Assembly (NCBI RefSeq): GCF_023534745.1
Contig: NZ_JAMHJQ010000002.1
Location: 347,820 to 411,819 of the forward strand
DNA length: 64,000 nt
Direction of reading: 5' to 3'
DNA from: Streptomyces sp. 35G-GA-8
GTDB taxonomy: Bacteria > Actinomycetota > Actinomycetes > Streptomycetales > Streptomycetaceae
Shown here: in pieces, positions 9,910 to 17,604 of the stretch
Position numbering within the stretch: the first letter of the stretch is position 1
Layout of the letters: each line of letters starts with the position of its first letter
Made by a program: the position numbers and the translations under genes
The notes under the pieces: generated by a model
Seen by the model: the letters and a program-made list of their open reading frames with translations, nothing else
Database searches by the model: none
What the model was told of the DNA's origin: nothing

Positions 9910-10145
9910 TTTACCCGGGTCAGCACCAATCCACCGTGCCCTGCCACGGGCGAGGCGGCAAGCCGTCCATACGCGCCGTGCAGGGCCGGAACCGTAGGCC
10001 GAGCGGAGGAGGCCCGAAGAGCGACTGATTCCGCGAGTAGACCGACCCATTCGAATTCGCCGAAGGAAAGGCCGCACTCGATTTCACTTCCAAGTGCGAC
10101 GATTTCCCTATAGTGCGGAATTTGCGGACGCCGGCGGGTCATCAT
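9906..10145 (-). CDS. Small hypothetical protein (79 aa)
   Basis: The protein begins MMTRRRPQIPHYREIVALG and has an acidic, aromatic middle (ECGLSFGEFEWVGLLAESVAL). I recognise no family. It starts 13 bases after the stop of the zinc protein and its codon use is slightly more AT-rich than the surrounding core genes. Together with its partner it could be a small immunity- or accessory-type pair, but nothing in the sequence proves this. The lack of a clear ribosome site lowers confidence. Confidence 0.5.
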   Translation of the reverse strand: MMTRRRPQIPHYREIVALGSEIECGLSFGEFEWVGLLAESVALRASSARPTVPALHGAYGRLAASPVAGHGGLVLTRVK

Positions 10146-10158
10146 TTTCTACCGCACT

Positions 10159-10419
10159 TTAACGCCACTGGGACGGAATGTTCGCCATTTGCTCGGTCCT
10201 GTTCCAGCCGTGGGGCTTCGACAACGGATCGTTCCAGGTGAAACCCGAACCGGCCCAGTAGGTCCGGAAAGATCTGACTCCGGCCGGCAGGTTGTCTTCG
10301 TAGCCGAACGTGACACCACAACAGACACAGATGTCGTGGCTACCGGCCCCACCCTCTCGAATAGGGTATCCGCCGTAATCGTACCCACACACACGGCAGA
10401 TGTATTCGATCTCAGACAT
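10159..10419 (-). CDS. Small CPCC-like zinc-ribbon protein
   Basis: 86 residues. Two cysteine pairs, Cys8-x2-Cys11 (ICRVCGYD) and Cys31-x-Cys33-Cys34 (DICVCCGVTFGYED), form a zinc-ribbon resembling the 'cysteine-rich CPCC' family. The second half is rich in Trp and Arg. The ATG at 10419 follows GGGGAG at good distance, and the protein opens MSEIEYICRVCGY directly on the first knuckle. It is the first gene of the cassette on the minus strand and is followed 13 bases later by the 79-aa gene. Function unknown. Confidence 0.7.
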   Translation of the reverse strand: MSEIEYICRVCGYDYGGYPIREGGAGSHDICVCCGVTFGYEDNLPAGVRSFRTYWAGSGFTWNDPLSKPHGWNRTEQMANIPSQWR

Positions 10420-10451
10420 CTGTGAGTGGCTCCCCTTCTTCGAATCACGCC

Positions 10452-10501
10452 TCAAGGGAGATCGATTCCCTGAGTCTTAATGCCTGTTCAGGGGCCCTTG
10501 A
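10452..10501. promoter_or_regulatory. Nested inverted repeats upstream of the zinc-protein gene
   Basis: TCAAGGG (10452-10458) is complementary to CCCTTGA (10495-10501), and inside it CCCTGA (10468-10473) is complementary to TCAGGG (10488-10493). This lies about 35-80 bases before the zinc-protein start and could be an operator, or the end of an element adjoining the right repeat copy. Confidence 0.4.
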
Positions 10502-10517
10502 TGGCTCAGTCGGGCCA

Positions 10518-10614
10518 GGGGGTGGCGGCCCCGGTCGTCCTCCCCTTGCCGGGTGCGAAATCCACGCACAGGCGGGCGAACGGATCCGGTCACCGACGCG
10601 AACGGGTCCGGCGC
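10518..10614. repeat. 97-bp direct repeat, right copy
   Basis: This is the second copy of the segment at 8208-8304 (94 of 97 identical, same orientation, offset 2310 bases). It lies between the zinc-protein promoter and the 3' end of the 202-aa gene. Confidence 0.95.
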
Positions 10615-10683
10615 AACCGCCGCCTCCGCCCTCAGGCGCTTCCGCCCCAGCGCCGCGTCCGCCCCTGGTGCTTCCCCCCTCGG

Positions 10684-11292
10684 TCAGCCGCCCGCCCGCG
10701 CGCGGCGCGATACCACCGCGCGCAGCACCCGCTGTCCCTCGCTCGACAGGTCCAGGGCCCGGCGCACGCCGGCGGCCCCCGGTGTCTCGGCGAGGACCTC
10801 CAGGATCGCGATCTGGCGCCGCAGTTCGCCGGCGGTCAGCGGTCCGATCCCGTCCGTGCTCTCCGCGCCGTCCGCCGCGTCCGCCACCGCGCCGCTGTCC
10901 TCGCGGCACCGCGCGAGCCGTTCCGCCGCGGCGTCGGGTCCGTCCTCGGCCGCGGCGTCGAACTGCTGGTGGATCTCCAGCGCAACGACGGAGCAGGTGT
11001 CGGCCCAGGTCCGCAGCGAGTCGGCCGCCCACTCCGAGGGCGCGGCACCGAGCATGGTCCGTACGAGCGCGGTGGTGACATCGGGCGCGGGGCCGGCGAT
11101 GGCGTCCAGGGCCTCCCTCGACGCCGACAGCCGCGCCGACCAGTCCCGTTCGCCGCTCACGACCCCCGCCCACAGCGGTCGCAGGACCTCGGTCTCCTCG
11201 GCGAGCAGCGGCAGACAGCGGTCGAGGCAGGCGAGCCCGCTCGCGGCGAGGCCGCGCTCATCCGCTTCTGTGATCAGCTTCACCAGGCTCAT
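10684..11292 (-). CDS. Hypothetical alpha-helical protein (202 aa)
   Basis: The protein opens MSLVKLITEADERGLAASGLACLDRCLPLL and is mostly helical and acidic, with no signal peptide or membrane segment. No family motif is recognised. Strong third-position GC bias supports a real gene. It follows another unknown protein (176 aa) on the same strand after a 113-base gap, and the two may be expressed together. Confidence 0.65.
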   Translation of the reverse strand: MSLVKLITEADERGLAASGLACLDRCLPLLAEETEVLRPLWAGVVSGERDWSARLSASREALDAIAGPAPDVTTALVRTMLGAAPSEWAADSLRTWADTCSVVALEIHQQFDAAAEDGPDAAAERLARCREDSGAVADAADGAESTDGIGPLTAGELRRQIAILEVLAETPGAAGVRRALDLSSEGQRVLRAVVSRRARAGG

Positions 11293-11405
11293 TCACGTCT
11301 CCCGTCACGGACGCAGTACTGCCCCCTTGCCCCCTACTGCGTCGAACGGCTGAAATACGTCACTCGTTGATCGTCCGGAGCGCACCCTCGGCTCGCTCAG
11401 GGTGG

Positions 11406-11936
11406 CTATACGCCGGGTTTCTCCGGTACGCCCGGGATTCCGAGTCCATCCAGAAGCCGGAAGAATAAGTCCTCGCCGAAAGATTCCGGCCGCTTCAGGC
11501 GCAGCAGTTCGAGGAGCGTCCCGGGCTCCACGGCGGCGCTCACCGCGCTGCCCGCCTCGGTGGCCCAGGCGACGGCCCGTCGTGTCGCGTCCTCGGCCGA
11601 CAGGAAGAGTTCTTCGAGAACCATGTCGTTCGCGGCGAGATGGCGGGCCATCGGCTCCCGCGCCAGACAGGCGTACCAGGACCCGCTCTCGGGGGCCGCC
11701 GCCTCCACCGCCACGCACTCGCTGCCCATCACGAAGCCGAAGAGCACCGGCGATCCCATGGCCCTGGCCAGCGCGCCCATGTCACCGATGTCGGGCTCGC
11801 TCGGATGCCGCCACACCTGCCAGCCGTCGGACCGCTCCTGATGGAGCGTCAGATCGTTGCGTACGGCCGCGAGCGCCGGCTGCTCGGCGAGCGGGCGCTC
11901 GCTCCTGCCCACGACGAAATAGCCCCAGAAACCCAT
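11406..11936 (-). CDS. Hypothetical protein (176 aa)
   Basis: The protein opens MGFWGYFVVGRSERPL and continues with a compact alpha/beta pattern (DGWQVWRHPSEPD, PVLFGFVMGSECVAVEA). The ending EDLFFRLLDGLGIPGVPEKPGV suggests a C-terminal helix. The style resembles conserved Streptomyces proteins of unknown function. The start at 11936 was chosen because the conserved-looking part begins there; the frame extends further upstream but with poor coding character. Confidence 0.68.
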   Translation of the reverse strand: MGFWGYFVVGRSERPLAEQPALAAVRNDLTLHQERSDGWQVWRHPSEPDIGDMGALARAMGSPVLFGFVMGSECVAVEAAAPESGSWYACLAREPMARHLAANDMVLEELFLSAEDATRRAVAWATEAGSAVSAAVEPGTLLELLRLKRPESFGEDLFFRLLDGLGIPGVPEKPGV

Positions 11937-12085
11937 ATCCCGCTCCCCCGTACCCACGCATATGTGGGCTACAGCGTCACCCGGCCCGTAAGACCGCGAC
12001 CCGGACGGCACGGATCCATCACAAGGCCGCCACCTCGCATCCACAACCGCGCGGGCGCGGCCCCGCTCCCTCCCGTATCGACCGG

Positions 12086-13720
12086 TCAGCCGGCGCTGGT
12101 CACCTTCGTCGCGAGCGACTGGAACGCGCTCCAACTCAGGGTCGGTTCGGCCGGGTTCCACACCTTCTGGGAGAGCGCCGCCAGCGGCATCCTGATCCCG
12201 TTCGCCACCTGGTCCTGGGTCTGCGCGTTCGGGAAGTCGCCCCAGACCGCGAACAGACCGCCCTGGATCTGCTTCGAGTACCGCTCGGGCACCGGTGTCG
12301 TACCGCGCAGCACCAGCGGGGTCCACTGCTCGTAGATGCGCTTCCCGGTCGGGTAGATGAAGTTGTTGGGCTGGCCGAGCACGTAGTACAGGTACTCGTC
12401 GTTGAAGTTCACGACCTTGCGCCCCTCGTTCAGATACTCCACGGGGGGCCGGGCCCCGATCTCCCTGCCCGTCCAGTACTGGACCTCCAGGTCGGGATCG
12501 GCCTTCACGACACCGCCCCTGAAGAGCCCGTCGTTCCAGACCTTGAACTTCTTCTTGTACGGGGCGAGGGCCGCGGCGCGGTCGTTCGTCCAGGCGGTCG
12601 TCAGATCCTGGACCGTGCCGTTCGGTCCATACTTCTGGACCGCGAGCTTCGCCAGCTTCGGGTACGACGCCTCCGGATTGGGCACCACCAGCGCCTGGTA
12701 CTCGTCCGCGCCGAGGTTCCAGTACGGCCCCTTGAACAGCTGGGCGAACTCACGGTCCAGTTCGTCGATGAGCTTCGCGGCGGCGGGCTGCGAGATGTCG
12801 ATCGCGCCCTTCGTGGCCACCCCGCTCACATTGCGCAGCTGGAGCGAGGGGTAGGCGCGCAGGACCGCTCCCAGATGTCCCGGGGAGTCGATCTCCGGGA
12901 CGACGGTGATGTGCAGCTGGTCGCCGAGCGCCAGGATCTTCCTGACGTCGGCCTTGGAGAGATGCTGCGGGGAGACGATCTCCGGGTGGGTCGTGGACTC
13001 TATGCGGAAGCCCTGGTCGTCCGAGAAGTGCAGACCGAGCTGGTTGAGCTTGAGGTCGGCCATCTCGCGCATCCGGGCCTCGATCCAGCCCGGTGTGTAG
13101 TACTTGCGGGCGATGTCGAGGTTCAGCCCGCGCTGCGGGCGGGCGGGACTGTCCTGTACGACGCCCTCCGGCAGCACGCCGTCGGCGCGTATGGACTGCT
13201 TGAGCGTGCGGGTGCCGTAGAAGACCCCGGCCTGGTCGGGCCCGGTGATCCGGACCCGGCCGCCGCTCGTGGTGAGCGTGTACGACTCGGGGGAGCCGCT
13301 GCCGCTCTTCAGCGCCAGCTCGACATCGCCGGCCCGGGCCGCGACCGCGCCCCGGTAGGCGATCTTCAGCTCCTTGGCGAGCAGCTTCCCCTCGTCGGCG
13401 AGGCCATCACTGCCCTTGGCTATGACGACCCCGCTGTTCGAGGCGGGTTTCCAGCCGGGACCGCGAGCCGCCTCGTGCTTCCGTACGGAGGGTATGCCGC
13501 GCGGAGGAGTCGAGAGCGGATACGACCGTGTGGGTGACGGCGAGGTGGCGGGAGTCGCGGCGGAACGGTCCCCCTGGCCGGAGGTGGACCCCTGCTGCGA
13601 CCGCGCGTCCCCCGGTGAACCGGAGCCCGTGCCCGTGGAGCCACATGCCGACACCGAGACAGCGGCGGCCAGCGCGAGGACCGCCCCGGCGGCTCGGGCA
13701 CCCTTCGATGGCGATATCAC
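12086..13720 (-). CDS. Beta-N-acetylhexosaminidase, GH20 lipoprotein
   Basis: 544 residues. A lipoprotein signal ends at V-S-A-C26. A Ser/Thr/Pro-rich spacer leads to the GH20b-like domain (about 90-190) and the catalytic TIM barrel (about 195-540, RGLNLDIARKYYT, LHFSDDQGFRIES). The acid/base pair is Asp339-Glu340 in NLGADEY. GH20 enzymes remove terminal GlcNAc or GalNAc from chitin fragments or glycans by substrate-assisted catalysis. The enzyme should sit on the outer face of the membrane. It is transcribed alone. Confidence 0.92.
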   Translation of the reverse strand: MISPSKGARAAGAVLALAAAVSVSACGSTGTGSGSPGDARSQQGSTSGQGDRSAATPATSPSPTRSYPLSTPPRGIPSVRKHEAARGPGWKPASNSGVVIAKGSDGLADEGKLLAKELKIAYRGAVAARAGDVELALKSGSGSPESYTLTTSGGRVRITGPDQAGVFYGTRTLKQSIRADGVLPEGVVQDSPARPQRGLNLDIARKYYTPGWIEARMREMADLKLNQLGLHFSDDQGFRIESTTHPEIVSPQHLSKADVRKILALGDQLHITVVPEIDSPGHLGAVLRAYPSLQLRNVSGVATKGAIDISQPAAAKLIDELDREFAQLFKGPYWNLGADEYQALVVPNPEASYPKLAKLAVQKYGPNGTVQDLTTAWTNDRAAALAPYKKKFKVWNDGLFRGGVVKADPDLEVQYWTGREIGARPPVEYLNEGRKVVNFNDEYLYYVLGQPNNFIYPTGKRIYEQWTPLVLRGTTPVPERYSKQIQGGLFAVWGDFPNAQTQDQVANGIRMPLAALSQKVWNPAEPTLSWSAFQSLATKVTSAG

Positions 13721-14113
13721 TCGTAAACCTCCTATATGCGGCTATCCAGCGAAAGTGCGACACGATTACGGCGAAGGTCGCACGGCGGCGTCCATCTCGC
13801 GCGCCGAAACTCTCCCATCCGGGTGAAAATCGCGCATCCGTCGGATGTCTCCAGCAGTGCGTCGATAACGTTTACGAAGCAATCCCCACTCCGAGCTCAA
13901 CCGGATCACGCGCAATCTCGTCTTTCCGTACGCATGTCCCCTCACGCACGTCCCCTCACGCACGTCCCCTCACGCATGTCCCCTCGTCCGCCCAGGGCGT
14001 CCGTCCACCGCTGTCCGTCGCATCGCGACCGCCCTTCGCGTCCCTCACGCACAGCGCATGCCGCACTACTTCTGTCACACCGCAGCCGTCCCGCCGCGTT
14101 CGAGGAGCCCACG
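13721..14113. other. Intergenic region between hexosaminidase and OHCU-like gene
   Basis: This holds the promoter of the minus-strand hexosaminidase, a four-unit 14-bp tandem repeat (13930-13985) and TTCTGTCACACCGCAG (14070-14085) just upstream of the next plus-strand gene. An in-frame ATG lies at 13976 inside the repeat, but the stretch after it does not look coding. Confidence 0.55.
13930..13985. repeat. 14-bp tandem repeat, four units
   Basis: Four consecutive units of ACGCAYGTCCCCTC run without a gap (Y is T in units 1 and 4 and C in units 2 and 3). Confidence 0.95.
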
Positions 14114-14752
14114 CTGTCCCGCGCGTCCCACACCGGCCACCCGACCCACCACACCAACGGGCCCGCCGACGCCGACCTCGCCCTCGGCGCCGACCTCACC
14201 CCCGGCGCCGACCTCGCCCTCGGCCTCCGACGTTTCAACGCTCTCCCGCCGGGCGTCGCCGAGGCCGCGCTGCTCGCCTGCTGCGGCAGCCGCCGCTGGG
14301 CGCAGCGGATGGCCGCGCACCGCCCGTACCACGATGCCGACTCACTGCTCGCGGGCGCCGACGAGGCCGGCTACGACCTCGCCCCCACCGACCTCGCGGA
14401 AGCGCTCGCCGCCGAGGCGTCCTCGGGCCCGCCCCTCAGCGCGCCCGCCGCGGCCAGGACCGCGCTGCGCGCCGCGCACGCCGCGTACGAGAGCAGCTTC
14501 GGCCACGCCTTCGTGATCAGCCTCGACGGTCACCGCCCGGAGGAATACCTCGACCAGGTGCTGGCGGGGATCCGCGCCCGGCTCTCCCACGACCCGGACC
14601 ACGAGAGATCCGTCTCCGCCGAGGAGCTGCGAAGACTCGCCCGCGGCCGGCTGACCCGTCTGCTCGCCTCCGGCCTCCGCATGGAAACGGAAGCGGACGC
14701 CAGTACCCCGGTCGCGGCGGACTGTATAGCCGGAAGCGGGCATTCAGGCTGA
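14114..14752 (+). CDS. OHCU-decarboxylase-like protein lacking the catalytic His motif
   Basis: About 212 residues with the fold pattern of 2-oxo-4-hydroxy-4-carboxy-5-ureidoimidazoline decarboxylase (UraD): LRRFNALPPGVAEAALLACCGS-W, a helix ending YESSFGHAFVISLDG, and EELRRLARGRLTRLL. The family's H-P-x-I-G motif, which carries the catalytic His, is replaced by EALAAEASSGPP, so decarboxylation of OHCU in urate breakdown is doubtful. The start is uncertain. GAGGAG (14102-14107) is ideally placed for a CTG at 14114, and no ATG, GTG or TTG sits near; the next in-frame ATG is at 13976. It lies upstream of sdhC. Confidence 0.7.
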   Translation: MSRASHTGHPTHHTNGPADADLALGADLTPGADLALGLRRFNALPPGVAEAALLACCGSRRWAQRMAAHRPYHDADSLLAGADEAGYDLAPTDLAEALAAEASSGPPLSAPAAARTALRAAHAAYESSFGHAFVISLDGHRPEEYLDQVLAGIRARLSHDPDHERSVSAEELRRLARGRLTRLLASGLRMETEADASTPVAADCIAGSGHSG

Positions 14753-14770
14753 TGGATAGCCCGTCCGTGG

Positions 14771-14791
14771 CTGTTTGATTGCCTGTTTGAT
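14771..14791 (+). promoter_or_regulatory. Direct repeat in the sdh promoter region
   Basis: CTGTTTGAT occurs at 14771-14779 and again at 14783-14791, 12 bases apart and about 170 bases before sdhC. TACGAT at 14835-14840 could be a -10 element, but no convincing -35 partner was seen. A regulator site is possible. Confidence 0.35.
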
Positions 14792-14947
14792 CACACCTAT
14801 GGGCCCCCGGGCGAACGAACCGACAAGTCGTCGCTACGATGGCCGGGGCCGGTGGACCGTACCCGGCCGGGCGCGACCGACACCACTGTGCTTGATTGAG
14901 TAGAAGATGGCGGCCGGCCCCGATCCCCGCTCCCGGAGGGTTTTTCC

Positions 14948-15328
14948 GTGCCGGCTGGAACGCTGTACCGCGGCCGGGAAGGAATGTGGTCGTGGGTGGC
15001 TCATCGAGTCACCGGCGTGCTCATCTTCTTCTTCCTGTTCGTACACGTGCTGGACACCGCTCTCGTCCGTGTCTCGCCCGAGGCATACGACGACACCGTC
15101 GCCATCTACAAGACGCCGGTCGTGGCGCTGCTTGAGTACGGCCTTGTGGCCGCCGTTCTCTTCCACGCACTCAACGGCCTGCGCGTCATCGCCGTGGACT
15201 TCTGGTCCAAGGGCCCGCGCTACCAGAAGCAGATGCTGTGGACCGCCGTGGGCATCTGGTTCATCCTGATGGTCGGCGCCCTCTACCCCGTGCTCGGCCA
15301 CGCCGTGCGCGAAGTCTTCGGGAGCTGA
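14948..15328 (+). CDS. sdhC: Succinate dehydrogenase, cytochrome b556 subunit
   Basis: 126 residues with three membrane segments. The conserved opening LYRGREGMWSWVAHRVTGVLI carries the Ser/Arg pair near the quinone site, and the His in FVHVLDT or FHALNGLR is the likely haem ligand. The subunit anchors the SdhAB dimer to the inner face of the membrane and passes electrons to menaquinone. The GTG at 14948 has GGAGGG nine bases upstream. It is the first gene of the sdhCDAB operon. Confidence 0.93.
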   Translation: MPAGTLYRGREGMWSWVAHRVTGVLIFFFLFVHVLDTALVRVSPEAYDDTVAIYKTPVVALLEYGLVAAVLFHALNGLRVIAVDFWSKGPRYQKQMLWTAVGIWFILMVGALYPVLGHAVREVFGS

Positions 15329-15338
15329 GAGTCCACCG

Positions 15339-15830
15339 ATGTCTTCCAACAACGCAGTCACTGAGACCTCTTCCGCGATCGGTTTCGTCGAGGGCGAGAG
15401 CCTCTACGACGTCGATCATCCGGCGCCCGTCATCGAGGCGCCGCGCCAGCGGACCAACAAGACCCCGAAGGCGACCCGCGGCAACTTCGAGATGGCCGCG
15501 TGGCTCTTCATGCGGCTGTCCGGCGTCGTGCTGGTCGTGCTGGTCATCGGTCATCTGCTGATCCAGCTGGTGCTCGACGGCGGTGTGTCCAAGATCGGCT
15601 TCGCCTTTGTGGCCGGCCGCTGGGCCTCCCCGTTCTGGCAGGTCTGGGACCTGCTGATGCTGTGGCTGGCGATGCTTCACGGGGCGAATGGCCTCCGTAC
15701 GATCATCAACGACTACGCGGAGCGCGCCAATACGCGCCTGTGGCTCAAGGGCCTGCTGTACACCGCCACGGTGTTCACCATCCTTCTGGGCTCGCTGGTG
15801 ATCTTCACCTTCGACCCGAACATCCGCTAA
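15339..15830 (+). CDS. sdhD: Succinate dehydrogenase, hydrophobic membrane anchor subunit
   Basis: 163 residues. A 50-residue polar N-terminus precedes three membrane segments (WLFMRLSGVVLVVLVIGHLL, WDLLMLWLAMLHGANGLRTI, and a last one before the C-terminus). The His in IGHLLI and LHGANG are candidate haem or quinone contacts. It pairs with SdhC to form the membrane part of complex II. It starts ten bases after sdhC ends. Confidence 0.92.
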   Translation: MSSNNAVTETSSAIGFVEGESLYDVDHPAPVIEAPRQRTNKTPKATRGNFEMAAWLFMRLSGVVLVVLVIGHLLIQLVLDGGVSKIGFAFVAGRWASPFWQVWDLLMLWLAMLHGANGLRTIINDYAERANTRLWLKGLLYTATVFTILLGSLVIFTFDPNIR

Positions 15831-15849
15831 AGCCGGGGCTGACGAGACA

Positions 15850-17604
15850 ATGAAGATCCATAAGTACGACACCGTCATCGTCGGCGCCGGTGGCGCCGGT
15901 ATGCGCGCGGCCATCGAGTCGACCAAGCGCAGCCGTACCGCCGTGCTGACGAAGCTGTACCCGACCCGGTCCCACACGGGCGCCGCGCAGGGCGGCATGG
16001 CCGCCGCGCTCGCCAATGTGGAGGAGGACAACTGGGAGTGGCACACCTTCGACACGATCAAGGGCGGCGACTACCTGGTCGACCAGGACGCCGCCGAGAT
16101 CCTGGCGAAGGAGGCCATCGACGCCGTCCTCGACCTGGAGAAGATGGGCCTGCCGTTCAACCGGACCCCGGACGGCACCATCGACCAGCGCCGCTTCGGC
16201 GGTCACTCCCGTAACCACGGCGAGGCGCCGGTCCGCAGGTCCTGCTACGCCGCGGACCGTACGGGCCACATGATCCTCCAGACGCTGTACCAGAACTGCG
16301 TCAAGGAAGGCGTGGAGTTCTTCAACGAGTTCTACGTCCTGGACCAGCTGCTGACCGAGGTCGACGGCGTCAAGGTGTCCGCCGGGGTCGTGGCGTACGA
16401 GCTGGCCACCGGCGAGATCCATGTCTTCCAGGCGAAGTCGGTCATCTACGCGTCCGGCGGCACCGGCAAGTTCTTCAAGGTGACCTCCAACGCGCACACC
16501 CTGACCGGTGACGGCCAGGCCGCCTGCTACCGGCGCGGACTGCCGCTGGAGGACATGGAGTTCTTCCAGTTCCACCCGACGGGCATCTGGCGCATGGGCA
16601 TCCTGCTCACGGAGGGCGCCCGCGGTGAGGGCGGCATCCTGCGCAACAAGGACGGCGAGCGCTTCATGGAGAAGTACGCGCCCGTCATGAAGGACCTCGC
16701 CTCGCGCGATGTCGTCTCGCGCTCCATCTACACGGAGATCCGCGAGGGCCGCGGCTGCGGTCCCGAGGGCGACCACGTCTATCTGGACCTGACGCACCTG
16801 CCGCCGGAGCAGCTGGACGCCAAGCTGCCCGACATCACCGAGTTCGCCCGTACGTACCTGGGCATCGAGCCGTACACGGACCCGATCCCGATCCAGCCGA
16901 CCGCGCACTACGCCATGGGCGGCATCCCCACCAACGTCCAGGGCGAGGTCCTCGCGGACAACACGACGGTCGTTCCCGGGCTGTACGCGGCCGGCGAGGT
17001 CGCCTGCGTGTCCGTGCACGGCGCCAACCGGCTGGGCACCAACTCGCTGCTGGACATCAACGTCTTCGGGCGCCGTTCGGGCATCGCCGCCGCCGAGTAC
17101 GCGGCGAAGAGCGACTACGTCGAGCTTCCCGAGAACCCGGCGGCGCTGGTCGAGGCCCAGGTCGAGCGGCTGCGGAACTCCACGGGCAAGGAGCGGGTCG
17201 CCACGCTGCGCCTGGAGCTCCAGGAGTGCATGGACGCCAATGTCATGGTGTTCCGCACCGAGCAGACGATCAAGACGGCGGTCGCGAAGATCGCCGAGCT
17301 GCGCGAGCGCTATCTGAACGTGTCCGTCCAGGACAAGGGCAAGCGGTTCAACACGGACCTGCTGGAGGCCATCGAGCTGGGCAACCTGCTCGACCTGGCC
17401 GAGGTGATGGCGACCTCGGCCCTGGCGCGCAAGGAATCGCGCGGTGGTCACTACCGCGAGGACTACCCGAACCGCGACGACGTCAACTTCATGCGCCACA
17501 CCATGGCGTACCGCGAGGTGGGCGACGACGGCACCGAGTCGATCCGGCTCGACTACAAGCCGGTCGTCCAGACCCGCTACCAGCCGATGGAGCGTAAGTA
17601 CTGA
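15850..17604 (+). CDS. sdhA: Succinate dehydrogenase flavoprotein subunit
   Basis: 584 residues, normal length. The FAD-binding N-terminus reads DTVIVGAGGAGMRAAIES. SHTGAAQGGMAAAL includes the His that binds FAD covalently. GGHSRNHGEAPVRRSCYAADRTGH and HYAMGGIPTN line the active site, and HGANRLGTNSLL is the second FAD motif. It oxidises succinate to fumarate on the cytoplasmic side of the membrane. Its TGA overlaps the ATG of sdhB by one base, so translation of the two soluble subunits is coupled. Confidence 0.97.
   Translation: MKIHKYDTVIVGAGGAGMRAAIESTKRSRTAVLTKLYPTRSHTGAAQGGMAAALANVEEDNWEWHTFDTIKGGDYLVDQDAAEILAKEAIDAVLDLEKMGLPFNRTPDGTIDQRRFGGHSRNHGEAPVRRSCYAADRTGHMILQTLYQNCVKEGVEFFNEFYVLDQLLTEVDGVKVSAGVVAYELATGEIHVFQAKSVIYASGGTGKFFKVTSNAHTLTGDGQAACYRRGLPLEDMEFFQFHPTGIWRMGILLTEGARGEGGILRNKDGERFMEKYAPVMKDLASRDVVSRSIYTEIREGRGCGPEGDHVYLDLTHLPPEQLDAKLPDITEFARTYLGIEPYTDPIPIQPTAHYAMGGIPTNVQGEVLADNTTVVPGLYAAGEVACVSVHGANRLGTNSLLDINVFGRRSGIAAAEYAAKSDYVELPENPAALVEAQVERLRNSTGKERVATLRLELQECMDANVMVFRTEQTIKTAVAKIAELRERYLNVSVQDKGKRFNTDLLEAIELGNLLDLAEVMATSALARKESRGGHYREDYPNRDDVNFMRHTMAYREVGDDGTESIRLDYKPVVQTRYQPMERKY

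Noticed and set aside
10445-11173. A 242-codon minus-strand frame covering the right 97-bp copy
   Set aside because: It overlaps the better-supported 202-aa gene in another frame and is an Arg/Gly-rich shadow.
11402-13537. A 711-codon plus-strand open frame opposite the GH20 gene
   Set aside because: It spans two real minus-strand genes and an intergenic region with no domain; GH20 motifs on the minus strand are unambiguous.
13930-13985. The 14-bp tandem array as a CRISPR
   Set aside because: The units are contiguous without spacers and no cas gene is present.
15805-17499. A 564-codon minus-strand open frame inside sdhA
   Set aside because: Reverse-complement shadow of a highly conserved gene.
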